This document shows, one piece after another, positions 20,797-30,040 of a stretch of 64,000 nt of DNA (the first letter of the stretch is position 1; every line of letters starts with the position of its first letter). The DNA comes from Streptomyces sp. CA-278952 (lineage in GTDB: Bacteria > Actinomycetota > Actinomycetes > Streptomycetales > Streptomycetaceae). Position numbers and translations under genes: made by a program. The notes under the pieces are model-generated. The model searched no databases, was not told the origin of the DNA, and was given only the letters and a program-made list of their open reading frames with translations. The DNA lies in NCBI RefSeq assembly GCF_028747205.1, contig NZ_CP112880.1:7847501-7911500 (forward strand), in the 5' to 3' direction.

Positions 20797-21036
20797 CGGG
20801 CGACCCTGACACACCCGTACGCCCCCGGCAACGCGCTTTTCCCGCAGTCCGGGCCTGGACGGCGGGCCCTGGTTCCAGGGCGTGTACGGAGTTGTGGCTG
20901 GGCGTTTCAGGTGGCCGGTCGGCGATTATGAGCATCATCGCGGTTGGCGGGTGCGGCTCGACGAACGTGCGTTCCGCGTCCGGTAGTTGCACCTGTGGCG
21001 TATGCAACGATCTACCTGGACGCCCCGTACGGCATA

Positions 21037-21086
21037 GGCCCTGTTCTCGTATAGCTACCGCCAGGTGGAGTGTAGCGCTGAGTAAC
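21037..21086 (+). repeat. Left terminal inverted repeat of the Tn3-like element
   Basis: A 50-bp sequence starting GGCCCTGTTCTCG and ending GCTGAGTAAC recurs inverted at 29452-29501 with one substitution (A/C at 21069). The inner end, TGAGTAAC, is compatible with the conserved inner box of Tn3-family ends. GCATA abuts the outer end. Confidence 0.9.
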
Positions 21087-21432
21087 TATCCGGGACTGCG
21101 GTCGTGCTGCCGGAGGGCGGCGAAGTCGGGGTGTGCTGCGGTGACGGCATCTGGATACGCCTTCTGCTTCTCGTGCTCGGCAAGAGCTCGGTAGATGCTG
21201 GAGAGGCTGGGGCTTTGCCCCTTACGGCGGCCGGGGGGATGATCAGGTCGGGCTGGATCTGCTCGACCGTCTCGCCGCCCGCGCGGCGACGCAAAACGGT
21301 GTGCAGCATGTCGTCGGTGATTACCGGGGGCCGGCCGCCGTGCTTCCCCTTGCGGCCGCGGTGTCGAGCCCTTCCAGCGTGGCGCTTCCGCCGACCGCTC
21401 TCGATCTTGCTCCGGGAAAGGGTCGTTTGTGG
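21086..21432 (-). pseudogene. Frameshifted C-terminal remnant of a Tn3-type serine resolvase
   Basis: Read on the minus strand and switching frames, the segment gives ATLEGLDTAA, then RGRKGKHGGRPPVITDDMLHT with VLRRRAGGETVEQIQPDLII, then RRKGQSPSLSSIYRALAEHE and a stop at 21086 touching the left inverted repeat. This is the hinge plus helix-turn-helix tail of Streptomyces Tn3-type site-specific recombinases. At least two frameshifts are needed, and the catalytic N-terminal domain with its Ser is missing. It cannot resolve cointegrates. Confidence 0.7.
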
Positions 21433-21494
21433 GAGATGCTGACCGAGCCCCCTTCGTGTACTCGACCTCGGCCATGATGATCGTGTCAGATTCC

Positions 21495-24400
21495 TCAGCC
21501 CTCTCTACTTGTCGCCCCGTCAGGGCGTTCCGGATTGCGATCGTCATCGATGCCGACAGAGAACTCAGCAGCGAACATCTCTGTGCCCAGCATTGCGAGG
21601 GCCTTGGTTGTGATGCGTTCGACATCGCCGCGCTCGGCCTCCGGGAGCGCGGCGCCCGAGGACTCCCGGGCCCGGGCAGCTGTGCCCAGGAGGCGGGCGG
21701 CCTGCACGGGTTGGTCCGCGAGGGCGTATGCCCCGGCGAGGCCCTCGTGGGCGAGAGCCAGAGCCCGGGGGTCGCCGCTGTCACGGGCGACGGAGAGGCC
21801 CTGGTGGTGCAGGGACAGGGCCGCAGATGCGTCACCGCGTTGTTCGGCGAGGAAGCCGAGTTCGGCGAGGAGGAGTGCGGGGCCGGGGCCGAAGTCGACT
21901 TCGCGGTGCCATGCGAGGGTTTTGCGGAGGTACTTCTCGGCGCGGTCGAAGTCGCCCTCGCGTCGGGCTGTGAGGGCGAGGCCGATTTCGGCGTGGATCT
22001 CGCCCGCTGCGTAGCCGTGTTCGGCAGCCAAGGCCATCGCCTTGCGGTGGAGCTCGGTGGCCCGAGGGAAGTCACCGGTCAGGAGGGCGACCCTGCCCAG
22101 CCCGGTGAGCCGGTCGGCGGCATCCGGCCAGAAGCCCAGATCCTCGGCCAGGCGGAGACCCTCCTGGTGCAGGCGTGCGGCGCGCGTGTAGTCGCCGGTG
22201 ATCGCGGCCAGTGCTGCCAGTGGATAGGTGGTCTGCAACTGTCCCCAGCGATCGCCGAGTTCCGCGAAGAGCGCGTGGCTGCCCTCGGCACTGCGGCGCA
22301 GTGCGGCAAGGTCGCCGCGCAGCAGGGCCTGGGTGGCCCGGGTGCTCTGTGCTGCGGCGATGCCCCAGCGGTCGTCTGCTGTGCGGAAGTCGGTCAGGGC
22401 GTGGTCCACCAGAGTCTCGCTGCGGGCCAGATCGTCACCCGCGTTGAGTGCGGCGTAGCCGAGAAACCATGCCGCACGTGCGCCACCGGCCTCGCCGTCG
22501 GCTGTTCCGTCGGGCGGATGGACCGCATTGTTCTGTTCCTCCCCGGTCAGCAGGGTGAATCCGGCGCACCAGACAGCAGCTTGGGAACGGAGGGTCGGGT
22601 GCGTGTCGCCGCTGATGTGCAGGGCTTCCCGCAGTGATCGCCGGGCCTCGCTCAGCCGGCCGCGCAGGAACCAGTACCAGGTCGAGGCGAGTGCCATGCG
22701 TAGGGCCCCGGTGGCCTCCTTCCGCTGCACGGCGCGTTCCAGGGCCGTGCGCAGGTTGGCGCTTTCGTGGTCGAGGCGCGACAGCCAGCTCTGTTGCTCA
22801 GGGCCGCAGAGCCTGGCTGCAGCCTGCTCGGCGAGCTCGGTGTAGTAGGTCTGGTGGTGCAGTTCGAGGGCCCTGGACTCGCCTGCTTCCGTCAGGCGTT
22901 CATGGGCGTAGGCCGCGATCGATTCCGGCAGCCGGTAGCGAAGGCCGTCGGTCACGGTGACGAGTGAGCGATCCACCAGGCGGATCAGGGGGCCGAGGAC
23001 GTCCTGGTCATCGCCGGCGCACACCGCCTCGGCCGCTTCGAGAGTGCAGCCATCGGCGAAGACGGCCAGCCGGCGCAGGAGAATCCGCTCGTCGTCGCTG
23101 AGCAGCTCCCAGCTCCAGTCGATCACCGCTCGGAGGGTGCGTTGGCGCGGTGGCACGCCTCGTCGGCCGCCGGCGAGGAGACGGAACCTGTCGTCGAGGC
23201 GGGAGCACAGTTCGTGCACTCCCAACGCATGGACGCGGGTGGCGGCCAGTTCCAGGGCCAGGGGTATGCGGTCGAGGCGGCGGCAGATCGTCGCGATGGC
23301 CTCCGCGTTCTCCTCGGTGACGGCGAATCCGGGTGCATGGGCTGCGGCCCGCGCGGCGAACAGCTCTGCGGCGTCGGCCTGCGGCAGGGGTGGCACAGTC
23401 CACACCATCTCTGCGGCCAGGCCGAGAGGTTCCCTGCTGGTGGCCAGGACGCCAAGCCCGGGTGCGGCGGCCAGGACCCGGCGTACGACGTCGGCCGCCG
23501 AGTCAATCACGTGCTCGCAGTTGTCGAGGAGCAGGAGGATGCGCCTGGAACGCAGTGCATCCTCCAGCCCTACCGTCCCCTCTTCCCGTACGCCCAGGGC
23601 GGCGCTGAGCTGCTCGGCCACCTCGGTGGATCCGGCGAGCCCGACCATCCGTACGCCGTCGGGGTAGGCGCCGGCGGCAAGGCCGGCCGCTTCCTCCGCC
23701 AGGCGGGTCTTGCCCACCCCGCCGGGGCCGGTGAGTGTCACCAGTCGGTGGGCGGCGAGAAGTTCACCCAGTGCGGACAGCGCCTCCTTCCTGCCGACGA
23801 GTTCGGTGAGCGGAGCCGGCAGGTCGCCGTACCTCCTCTTCGGGGAGGCCGGGGGCGGCTGAAGGGCCACATCGTGTTCGAGGATCGACTGGTGCACGGC
23901 GGCCAGTTCCGGCCCGGGGTCCACGCCCAGTTCGTCGGCCAGCTGCTTGCGCAGTTCGTCGTACACGGACAGCGCTTCGGACTGCCGCCCAGCCCGGTAC
24001 AGCGCACGCAATTGGACGGCGCGCAGCCGCTCCCGCAACGGATGACGGGCCGAAAGCTCCCCCAGCTCGCCGATCAGTGCGTGGTGTTGACCCAGTTCAA
24101 GACGGGTCTCGGCGAGCGCCTCCTGGGCGGTGAGGCGCTGCTCGTCAAGGCGTCCGGCCGCAGCGCGCAGGAACTTCAGGTCGCCCAGGCCGGCGAAGGC
24201 TTCCCCCATCCACAACTCCAGCGCTTCGGTCAGCAGATCCGCCCTGGTGCGCGGGTCCTCGGTGCCGTACGCCGTCGCGGTCAGGTCGGTGAACCGGTGG
24301 GAGTCCACATCTCCGGGGCCGGTACGCAGCAGATATCCCGCGGGCCTCGACTCCACCAGTGTCTCGGCCCCGGGTTCGGCCCGCGCCAGGGCGCGGCGCA

Positions 24401-24608
24401 GCCGCGAGATTTTCGTCTGCAGCGCACCGGCAGGATTTCCGGGCAGCCGCTCGCCCCACAGATCGTCCACGAGCCGGTCGGCCGAGACCGGCTGTCCCGC
24501 GTGGACGAGCAGAGCGGCCAGCAAGGCGCGCACCTTCGCCTCAGGCACGTCGACCGCCTGGCCGTCAGTTGTCCGGGCAGCGAGCGGGCCGAGCACCGAG
24601 AAGTACAT
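21495..24608 (-). CDS. AfsR/SARP-family transcriptional regulator (OmpR HTH-BTAD-NB-ARC-TPR)
   Basis: This protein of 1,037 residues starts MYFSVLGPL. It has an OmpR-type DNA-binding domain (1-95, [20 protein letters not shown]), a bacterial transcriptional activation domain (100-245), an NB-ARC ATPase with P-loop GPGGVGKT (about 290) and Walker [10 protein letters not shown], and a C-terminal TPR region (about 600-1,000). The start at 24608 is chosen because homologues begin at this strand and the preceding in-frame sequence is non-conserved. It is transcribed divergently from the two imine-reductase-like genes across a 152-base gap, so it is a good candidate for their activator. The reading frame is intact although its neighbours are decayed. 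Confidence 0.9.
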   Translation of the reverse strand: MYFSVLGPLAARTTDGQAVDVPEAKVRALLAALLVHAGQPVSADRLVDDLWGERLPGNPAGALQTKISRLRRALARAEPGAETLVESRPAGYLLRTGPGDVDSHRFTDLTATAYGTEDPRTRADLLTEALELWMGEAFAGLGDLKFLRAAAGRLDEQRLTAQEALAETRLELGQHHALIGELGELSARHPLRERLRAVQLRALYRAGRQSEALSVYDELRKQLADELGVDPGPELAAVHQSILEHDVALQPPPASPKRRYGDLPAPLTELVGRKEALSALGELLAAHRLVTLTGPGGVGKTRLAEEAAGLAAGAYPDGVRMVGLAGSTEVAEQLSAALGVREEGTVGLEDALRSRRILLLLDNCEHVIDSAADVVRRVLAAAPGLGVLATSREPLGLAAEMVWTVPPLPQADAAELFAARAAAHAPGFAVTEENAEAIATICRRLDRIPLALELAATRVHALGVHELCSRLDDRFRLLAGGRRGVPPRQRTLRAVIDWSWELLSDDERILLRRLAVFADGCTLEAAEAVCAGDDQDVLGPLIRLVDRSLVTVTDGLRYRLPESIAAYAHERLTEAGESRALELHHQTYYTELAEQAAARLCGPEQQSWLSRLDHESANLRTALERAVQRKEATGALRMALASTWYWFLRGRLSEARRSLREALHISGDTHPTLRSQAAVWCAGFTLLTGEEQNNAVHPPDGTADGEAGGARAAWFLGYAALNAGDDLARSETLVDHALTDFRTADDRWGIAAAQSTRATQALLRGDLAALRRSAEGSHALFAELGDRWGQLQTTYPLAALAAITGDYTRAARLHQEGLRLAEDLGFWPDAADRLTGLGRVALLTGDFPRATELHRKAMALAAEHGYAAGEIHAEIGLALTARREGDFDRAEKYLRKTLAWHREVDFGPGPALLLAELGFLAEQRGDASAALSLHHQGLSVARDSGDPRALALAHEGLAGAYALADQPVQAARLLGTAARARESSGAALPEAERGDVERITTKALAMLGTEMFAAEFSVGIDDDRNPERPDGATSREG

Positions 24609-24760
24609 GGCTGCACGGTATCCGGCCGGCTGACAGCCGCCGTCCGGGGACCGACAGCGCACCGACAGAGCCCCGCCAGCACCGGTCGGCACAGTGAGGA
24701 CACACCGAACGAACCGTCCGGTGCCCCCAGCCGAAGAAGCAAGGAACCAGGAGACACTTC

Positions 24761-25657
24761 ATGTCGGAGAACGAGAACCACGAGCAGTCCACGGTGTCCG
24801 TGATCGGCCTGGGACAGATGGGGACCCGGCTCGCCCAGGCATTCCTCACCGCCGGCTACGCCACGACCGTATGGAACCGCTCCGCCGCGAAGGCCGACGC
24901 ACTCGTCGCCCAGGGCGCCGTCCATGCGACGACCGTGGATGAGGCGGTCGCCGCGAGTCCCCTGGTCGTGGTCAGTCTGCCGGACTACACCACCGTGAGC
25001 GATCTGCTCGGGCCAGTGGCGCCGCGACTGCGCGGCCGGGTCCTGGTGAACCTGACCTCCGGCACTCCGGAGGACGCCGCAGGGATGGCCGACTGGGCGG
25101 CCGGGCACGGCGCCGGCTACCTCGACGGCGCTGCCATGAGCGGCACCCGCCTTGTCGGGCGGCCCGAGGCGCTGTTCGTCTTCAGCGGTTCCCCACAGGC
25201 TTTCGCTACCCACCGGACGGTGTTGGCGAGCCTGGGCAACTCCGTCCACCTCGGTGCCGATCCGGCGCTGGCCCCGGTGTACGACACGGCGCTCTTCGGT
25301 CTGGCCTGGGGTGCGCTTGCGGGCTTCTACCACGCCGTCGCCCTGGCGGGCGTGGCGGGCGTCGACCCGGCCGCCTTCGCGGCGGTGGCGACGGGGCACA
25401 TGCCGTTCGTCACCTCGCTGATGTCCGACCACGCCCGCCAGATCGAGAACGGGGACTTCCCGGACGACGACGGCACGGTGGAGGTGCACGCGGCAGCGAT
25501 GGAGCACCTCTTGGACACCAGCCGGGCCGCGGGCCTCGGCACCGACGTTCCGGAGCTGATCGGGAGCCTGCTGGAACGGGCGGCGGCCACCGGACACGGC
25601 TCCAGCGGCATCGCCAGCGTCATCGAGACGATCACGAAGGGCGAGCGGAATGCCTGA
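24761..25657 (+). CDS. NAD(P)-dependent imine reductase/beta-hydroxyacid dehydrogenase-like protein
   Basis: This 298-residue protein has an N-terminal Rossmann domain with GLGQMG (about residues 17-22) and a WNRS segment after the second strand, which favours NADPH. The all-helical C-terminal domain includes VYDTALFGLAWGALAGFYHA and ends in a TGHGSSGIASVIETI segment typical of the imine-reductase/reductive-aminase branch rather than classical 3-hydroxyisobutyrate dehydrogenases. The substrate is unknown. A GGAG site precedes the ATG. It overlaps the next gene, a related enzyme, by 8 bases. Confidence 0.82.
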   Translation: MSENENHEQSTVSVIGLGQMGTRLAQAFLTAGYATTVWNRSAAKADALVAQGAVHATTVDEAVAASPLVVVSLPDYTTVSDLLGPVAPRLRGRVLVNLTSGTPEDAAGMADWAAGHGAGYLDGAAMSGTRLVGRPEALFVFSGSPQAFATHRTVLASLGNSVHLGADPALAPVYDTALFGLAWGALAGFYHAVALAGVAGVDPAAFAAVATGHMPFVTSLMSDHARQIENGDFPDDDGTVEVHAAAMEHLLDTSRAAGLGTDVPELIGSLLERAAATGHGSSGIASVIETITKGERNA

Positions 25658-26540
25658 ACCGACCAAGCCCCACGTCACGGTCCTGGGCCTCGGCCGCATG
25701 GGCGCTCCGATCGCCTCCGCATTCCTCGACGCCGGCTACCCGACCACCGTATGGAACCGCACCGCCGCCAAGGCCGATGCGCTCGTCGCACGAGGCGCGA
25801 TCCGCGCGACCACTACGGCCGAGGCGGTCGCGGCCGGCTCACTGGTGATCGCCCCGCTCCTCGACCACGCCGCGGTCCGACAGGCCCTCGGTCCCGCCGC
25901 CTCCACCTTGCGGGGCCGCACCCTGGTCAACCTCGCCAACAGCACCCCCGACCACGCCCGTGACCTGGCCGCCTGGACCGCCGGGCACGGCGCCGACTAC
26001 CTCGACGGCGCCATGATGGCCCTCCCTGAGACGGTCGCCACTCCGGAGGGCTTCTTCCTCTACAGCGGTTCCCGGCGTGCCTACACCACGTACCGGCGCG
26101 AGCTGGAGGTGATGGCGCCGGCCCACTACTTCGGCATCGACCCCGGTTCTGCGGAGATCCACGACTTGGCCCTGCTGGGTACGGGGTACGCGGCCCTCAC
26201 CGGGTTTCTGCACGCCGCAGCACTGCTCGAACAGGCCGGTACCACCCCTGAGGTGTTCGCCCCGCTGGCGGCCCGATGGCTGTACGGGATGGCCGAGTTC
26301 CTGCCCGAACTGGCGCGCGAGGCAGGTAAATCGGCGTATGCAGGCGGGGTCTCCACGGTCGACCTCAACCGTGCCGGGGTCGACAGCCTCATCCAGTTCA
26401 GCAGAGCCAGGGGCATTGCCACCGACGTCCATGAGCCGTTGAAGGCCCTGCTCGACAGACGGGCGGCCGACGGCCACGGGCAGGACAGCTTCTCCAGCGT
26501 GTTCGAGCTGCTGAAAGCACGAGGTACTGCGGCGCAATGA
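25650..26540 (+). CDS. NAD(P)-dependent imine reductase/beta-hydroxyacid dehydrogenase-like protein (second copy)
   Basis: This 296-residue paralogue of the preceding gene shares GLGRMG (about 13-18), WNRTAAKADALVARGA and a C-terminal DGHGQDSFSSVFELL segment. The helical core is IHDLALLGTGYAALTGFLHAA where the first enzyme has VYDTALFG. The two copies differ in likely active-site residues, so they may act on different substrates or form a heteromeric enzyme. The ATG at 25650 lies inside the end of the upstream gene, so the two are translationally coupled. A degraded IS follows 30 bases after the stop. Confidence 0.82.
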   Translation: MPEPTKPHVTVLGLGRMGAPIASAFLDAGYPTTVWNRTAAKADALVARGAIRATTTAEAVAAGSLVIAPLLDHAAVRQALGPAASTLRGRTLVNLANSTPDHARDLAAWTAGHGADYLDGAMMALPETVATPEGFFLYSGSRRAYTTYRRELEVMAPAHYFGIDPGSAEIHDLALLGTGYAALTGFLHAAALLEQAGTTPEVFAPLAARWLYGMAEFLPELAREAGKSAYAGGVSTVDLNRAGVDSLIQFSRARGIATDVHEPLKALLDRRAADGHGQDSFSSVFELLKARGTAAQ

Positions 26541-26571
26541 ACGCAGAGCGCGGGACGACTGAGCTTGGTCT

Positions 26572-27660
26572 TTATCTTCCGGGTCGGCCGATGGCCTTGA
26601 GGGTTTCTGGACGATTGACGGGCTTGCCCACGTCGTAGCGGGGTGCCGGGCGTCGGTTCTTGGCGGACCCGGGCCGGGGTGAGCCGTGCAGGTTCGGCCG
26701 GTTTCTCCCAGGGTCGGCGGAGGTCGGCCGCCGGCGGGCGGGCAAGCCTGAGCTGAGTGTGCGCGACGACCAGGAGCCAGGTCCACCGATCCGCCGCCTC
26801 GGGAGTACGGAGTTTCGGGGTGGTCCAGGTGGACCCGGTCCCACGCCTGGGCTTCGGCCTTGCCGTAGTTGGTGGTGGCGGTGGCCGTGCTCACGGAGGG
26901 TTCGGGCCACGTCTCGGGCTTGGTGAAGCGGAACTCCGGCCCGTGCGTTGGCGGGCGGCCGCCCTTGGGGTCGTAGCGGGGCGGCTTCGGCAGGCGCATC
27001 ACCCGGTCGCCGCGGATCCGGCCGACCAACTCGACGGGAAGATCCCGCAGCACACCCAGGCCAGGCGGTGACGTCGTAGCCGGCGTCCATGACGATCGTG
27101 ATGTCCGGGGCCCCGGGCTGCCACCGGCCGGCCGCGACGAGCCGTTCCACCACGGCCCTCAGCCGGGCGGCAGTGACCGCGGTCGCGTCGTCGGCGGGCC
27201 CGAGCCGGACCACGTCCAAGATCCCGGTCCACGACGTGGCGCCGGGCTCCAGGACGGCGACGAACGAGTAGAGCCAGCCCGGGATGAGCTGCGACGCGGA
27301 CTTCGCCCACCCTTGGACCCGTAGACATGACAGAACAATCGATCCGCCGAGCACGGCGCGTCCGAACGCAGCCACGGGCTGACGTCGACCGCCAGGACCA
27401 GGCGCCCCCCTCGAAACGTGACAGCGGCAACCCGGCCAGCACCGTCCGCAGACGGTCGACGTCAATCCCGCCGCGGTTGAGAGCGCCGTACAACGCGCTG
27501 TGACCACCGCGGTGTTCAGGCAGCCTGGTCAGGCCCACCCGAGAGATGACCGGCCCGTCGGCGCCAGCATCGCGTCGCAGGAGTCGAACAGTTCTTCACG
27601 CAGGGCGGCCAGACATGCGTAGAAGTTGCCCCGGAAGCGTCACGCCTCCGCGAACGCTTC
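26572..27660 (-). pseudogene. Frameshifted, internally deleted IS transposase (DDE type, NF041680-like)
   Basis: Minus-strand pieces in several frames reconstruct one transposase. The N-terminal part is FYACLAALREELFDSC and HSALYGALNRGGIDVDRLRT. The middle is AKSASQLIPGWLYSFVAVLE and IVMDAGYDVTRLAW-type sequence. Then NYGKAEAQAWDRVH jumps directly to LRTPEAADRWTWLLVVAHTQ, skipping roughly 100 residues of the usual catalytic core. The C-terminus is SKNRRPAPRYDVGKPVNRPE with a stop at 26572. Several frameshifts plus the deletion make it inactive. The family name comes from memory of the conserved motifs. Confidence 0.75.
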
Positions 27661-27844
27661 CCGCCGGACATCGTGACGCAGCAGACTCAGCTCTGGCGGC
27701 CTTGGACGGCGTCTTGCGACGTGGTGAAACTCGCACTCTGGTCAGCACGAAGGATCACGCCAAGGCCGTCCCCGTATCCGCCGGACCCCCGCCTGGGTGA
27801 ACAAAGTCGGGACGCCGTTCGAAGCCAGAAGATCAAGAACAAGC

Positions 27845-28681
27845 TCAGCCTTGAAGGAACTCAATGAGCTTCGGCGCGAGTTTCTTGGGCGCCATGACCA
27901 CCGCTCCGTGATTGAGGCCCTGGAGCGTGTGATGGTCGGCGTCGGGCAGCACCTCCGTGACCGCTCGCGCGGCGCTCTGGAAGCCGTCTGGGCTCTTGGA
28001 GCCGGTCATGACGAGGGTCGGTGCAGTCGCGGGCGACCACACCTCGGCGGTGAGGGGTTTGCCCTGCTGGGTGTCGCCCATGACCGCGATGTCGTAGGGC
28101 AGGGTGTGGGCCATTGCCTTGAGGTTCGACCACACTCCGGGCATCAGCCGCATCGATCCGACCATAAACGCGGGCATACCCTGGGCCTTGGTCATGAAGG
28201 TCTTGACCGCCTCGCTGCGCCGGTCCTCGGCGATCAGACCGTCGATGTGCCGTGCGAAGTCCTTCGGCGGTCCGAAGTCGCTGGGGGCGACGGCGAAGGG
28301 CGGCTCGTAGAGCGCGAGCCGGTTGATGTTCAGGCCGGCCGCGGCGGCGCGCAGGGCGAGTACCGCACCGGACGAACTGCCGAACACCGAGGCAAAACCG
28401 CCTGCATGCTCGATCAGCGCCGCGATGTCGTCGATCTCGCGCCGCACTGTGTAGTCGGCGCTGTTGCCGCTGGCGCCCCGGCCGCGGCGGTCGTAGTTGA
28501 CGACAGTGAAGTGCGGGGCGAGGAGGCCGGCGAGCTTCTTGGTGTCGGAGCGGTCGGCCAGCGCCGAGGACACCAGGATTACCGTAGGCCCGCTGCCGGA
28601 CTGCTCAAACGCGATGGGGGTTCCGTCGCTCGAGAAAACCGTCGACTTCACCGTGGCCGCCGACTCGCGAGTTGCTGACAT
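27845..28681 (-). CDS. Alpha/beta hydrolase
   Basis: This 278-residue single-domain alpha/beta hydrolase has the oxyanion region VSSALADR, a YDRRGRGASG strand-turn typical of the family, a nucleophile elbow GSSSG with Ser103, and a C-terminal LNHGAVV with the likely catalytic His. The substrate is unknown. It is the only intact gene between the two IS remnants (26572-27660 and 28845-28884), which suggests it was brought in or kept by IS-mediated rearrangement within the transposon. The ATG at 28681 has a GGAG-type site in the GAGAGAAAAGC stretch just upstream. Confidence 0.85.
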   Translation of the reverse strand: MSATRESAATVKSTVFSSDGTPIAFEQSGSGPTVILVSSALADRSDTKKLAGLLAPHFTVVNYDRRGRGASGNSADYTVRREIDDIAALIEHAGGFASVFGSSSGAVLALRAAAAGLNINRLALYEPPFAVAPSDFGPPKDFARHIDGLIAEDRRSEAVKTFMTKAQGMPAFMVGSMRLMPGVWSNLKAMAHTLPYDIAVMGDTQQGKPLTAEVWSPATAPTLVMTGSKSPDGFQSAARAVTEVLPDADHHTLQGLNHGAVVMAPKKLAPKLIEFLQG

Positions 28682-28844
28682 GCTTTTCTCTCCGCTTCAC
28701 GTGGAGGTGCCGTCCTCCTGATGCAGATGTGACAGCGGCTCGGCGGAAAACTCATCGGTCCCGCAGCTTCGCATTCTGAACCTCGTGCGCCGAGCGGCCG
28801 TGGCCCCCGTCATCGTGGCCATCCGCCCGTACCCGTCGCATCTT

Positions 28845-28884
28845 CTCGTTTGACCGCCTTGCCCACGTCGTAACAGGGGGCGCC
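28845..28884 (-). pseudogene. Scar of a second IS copy (transposase C-terminal codons only)
   Basis: On the minus strand this reads GAPCYDVGKAVKRE, which matches the C-terminal PAPRYDVGKPVNRPE of the IS pseudogene at 26572. The DNA shares the block CTTGCCCACGTCGTA with it. Only the last dozen or so codons remain, joined directly to the truncated Tn3 transposase. Confidence 0.6.
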
Positions 28885-28885
28885 C

Positions 28886-29381
28886 TGCTGCGGCAGAACT
28901 GGTCCCCGAAGTCCTTGACCGCCTTGCCCACCAGCCGCCGGACCCGCCCCGGGGCCGGCGGCTCGATGTGGTCGTTACGGCACCGGGCCACCACAGCCTC
29001 CGCCAGCCGATCCCGCGACAGCTCCAGCGGACACAGTTCAGCGGCCAGCCACTCGCCCAGCCGCTCCTGGTCCTCCTCGGTGTTCGCCCTAAACCCGTAC
29101 GCCTCCCGGATCTCCTTGCGGTGCCGCTTGATCCGGTCACCCTGCCAGTCGTAGTCCGCCCACGCCCCGGCGGGAACTTTCACCTGCTGGGCCACGTAGT
29201 TCACCGCCGCCGCGGGCATCTCCTTGGCGGACTCCGGGAATCGGGCCTCCACCTCGAAAAACTTGAGTGACAACGCGAAGCCCAACCGAGTCGCCCCCGA
29301 TTTGTTCCGTACCTTCTTCCTGTCGTCTTCGAGCAGCGTCCAGACCTCGATCAGGTCTTCCGGCTCCCAGTCCTGCCGCAT
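28886..29381 (-). pseudogene. tnpA: Truncated Tn3-family transposase TnpA (N-terminal DUF4158 part)
   Basis: From MRQDWEPEDLIEVWTLLEDD at 29381 the frame runs through NKSGATRLGFALSLKFFEVE, RFPESAKEMPAAAVNYVA, an ICREAYGFR-like segment and LVGKAVKDFGDQFC, then leaves the family. This is the N-terminal 165 residues or so of a Tn3 transposase of about 1,000 residues, so the whole catalytic domain is lost. The breakpoint coincides with the IS scar at 28845-28884. The start lies only about 70 bases inside the right inverted repeat. A longer reading from an upstream in-frame ATG at 29402 is possible. Confidence 0.8.
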
Positions 29382-29451
29382 CCATCCACCCCTCGCTGTC
29401 ACTCGTTCAGCTCAACGAGGCGGTCAGCGCGGGGAAACGAGGGCTATGGCG

Positions 29452-29501
29452 GTTACTCAGCGCTACACGCCACCTGGCGGTAGCTATACGAGAACAGGGC
29501 C
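29452..29501 (-). repeat. Right terminal inverted repeat of the Tn3-like element
   Basis: This is the inverted copy of 21037-21086, identical at 49 of 50 positions and followed outward by GCATA (29502-29506), which is also found at the left end. Confidence 0.9.
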
Positions 29502-29544
29502 GCATAGGCAAGTCCCGCAGATTGATCACGACGCGATACGCGCC

Positions 29545-29967
29545 CTAGTACGCGGCGAGCCGTTCCATCAGGGCGGCGCAGCGCGCGAGCGTCTCCTGCT
29601 CGTCCTCGTCGAGTTCGAGGTCGATGGCCCGCGCGAGCCAGTCGGCGCGGCGGTCGCGCTCCGCGTCCAGCGCCGCCCGCCCCACGTCGGAGAGGTCGAC
29701 GAGGGACTTGCGGCCGTCCGTCGGGTGCGCCCGGCGGACGACGAGACCCTGGTCCATGAGGAGTCCGACGGCGCGGGCCATCGACTGGGGGCGCACGCGC
29801 TGGTCCGCCGCGAGGTCGCTGGTGGTCATGGCCCCGTCCCGGTCGAGGACGCCCAGAACGGCGACCTGACCGTGCGGGATCCGGTCCTCCTGCTTCACGC
29901 GCCGCGCGAGTCTGCCCATGGCGACGCGCAGATCGGCGGCGACGGTGGCGGGTTCCGGGGTCGGCAT
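29545..29967 (-). CDS. MarR-family transcriptional regulator
   Basis: This 140-residue winged-helix protein has a VKQEDRIPHGQVAVLGVLDRDG helix, the recognition region MTTSDLAADQRVRPQSMARAVGLLMDQGLVVR, and a wing with HPTDGRKSLVDLSDVG. The ATG at 29967 (MPTPEPAT) is chosen because the preceding in-frame sequence is non-conserved and covers the divergent promoter region. It is transcribed away from the enolase gene, with four 13-bp tandem repeats in between, so it probably regulates itself and perhaps the enolase. The transposon ends only 38 bases beyond its stop. Confidence 0.88.
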   Translation of the reverse strand: MPTPEPATVAADLRVAMGRLARRVKQEDRIPHGQVAVLGVLDRDGAMTTSDLAADQRVRPQSMARAVGLLMDQGLVVRRAHPTDGRKSLVDLSDVGRAALDAERDRRADWLARAIDLELDEDEQETLARCAALMERLAAY

Positions 29968-30040
29968 AGGGCACTTTAACCCGTGATCGGCAGTGGGTCC
30001 TCGCGGGTGGCCTGCGGAGCGGAGCCGGTCAGTACAGGGG

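Larger units (their letters stand above)
21032..29506. mobile_element. Decayed Tn3-family transposon with cargo genes
   Basis: The segment is bounded by 50-bp terminal inverted repeats (21037-21086 and 29452-29501, one mismatch) and flanked by GCATA on both sides (21032-21036 and 29502-29506), a 5-bp duplication typical of Tn3-family insertion. Inside, next to the left end, is a frameshifted serine-resolvase tail. Next to the right end is the N-terminal DUF4158-like part of a Tn3 transposase. The cargo is an AfsR/SARP-type regulator, two imine-reductase-like genes, an IS remnant and an alpha/beta hydrolase. Neither the transposase nor the resolvase is intact, so the element should not move on its own. 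Confidence 0.85.

Noticed and set aside
20777..21007. Small minus-strand open frame before the transposon
   Set aside because: It overlaps the DinB gene start, has no ribosome site worth the name and no recognisable motif. It was left as intergenic sequence.
21032..29506. Integrative element or prophage instead of a transposon
   Set aside because: No integrase, tRNA attachment site, replication or phage gene is present, whereas inverted ends with a 5-bp duplication and Tn3 mobility-gene remnants explain the boundaries.
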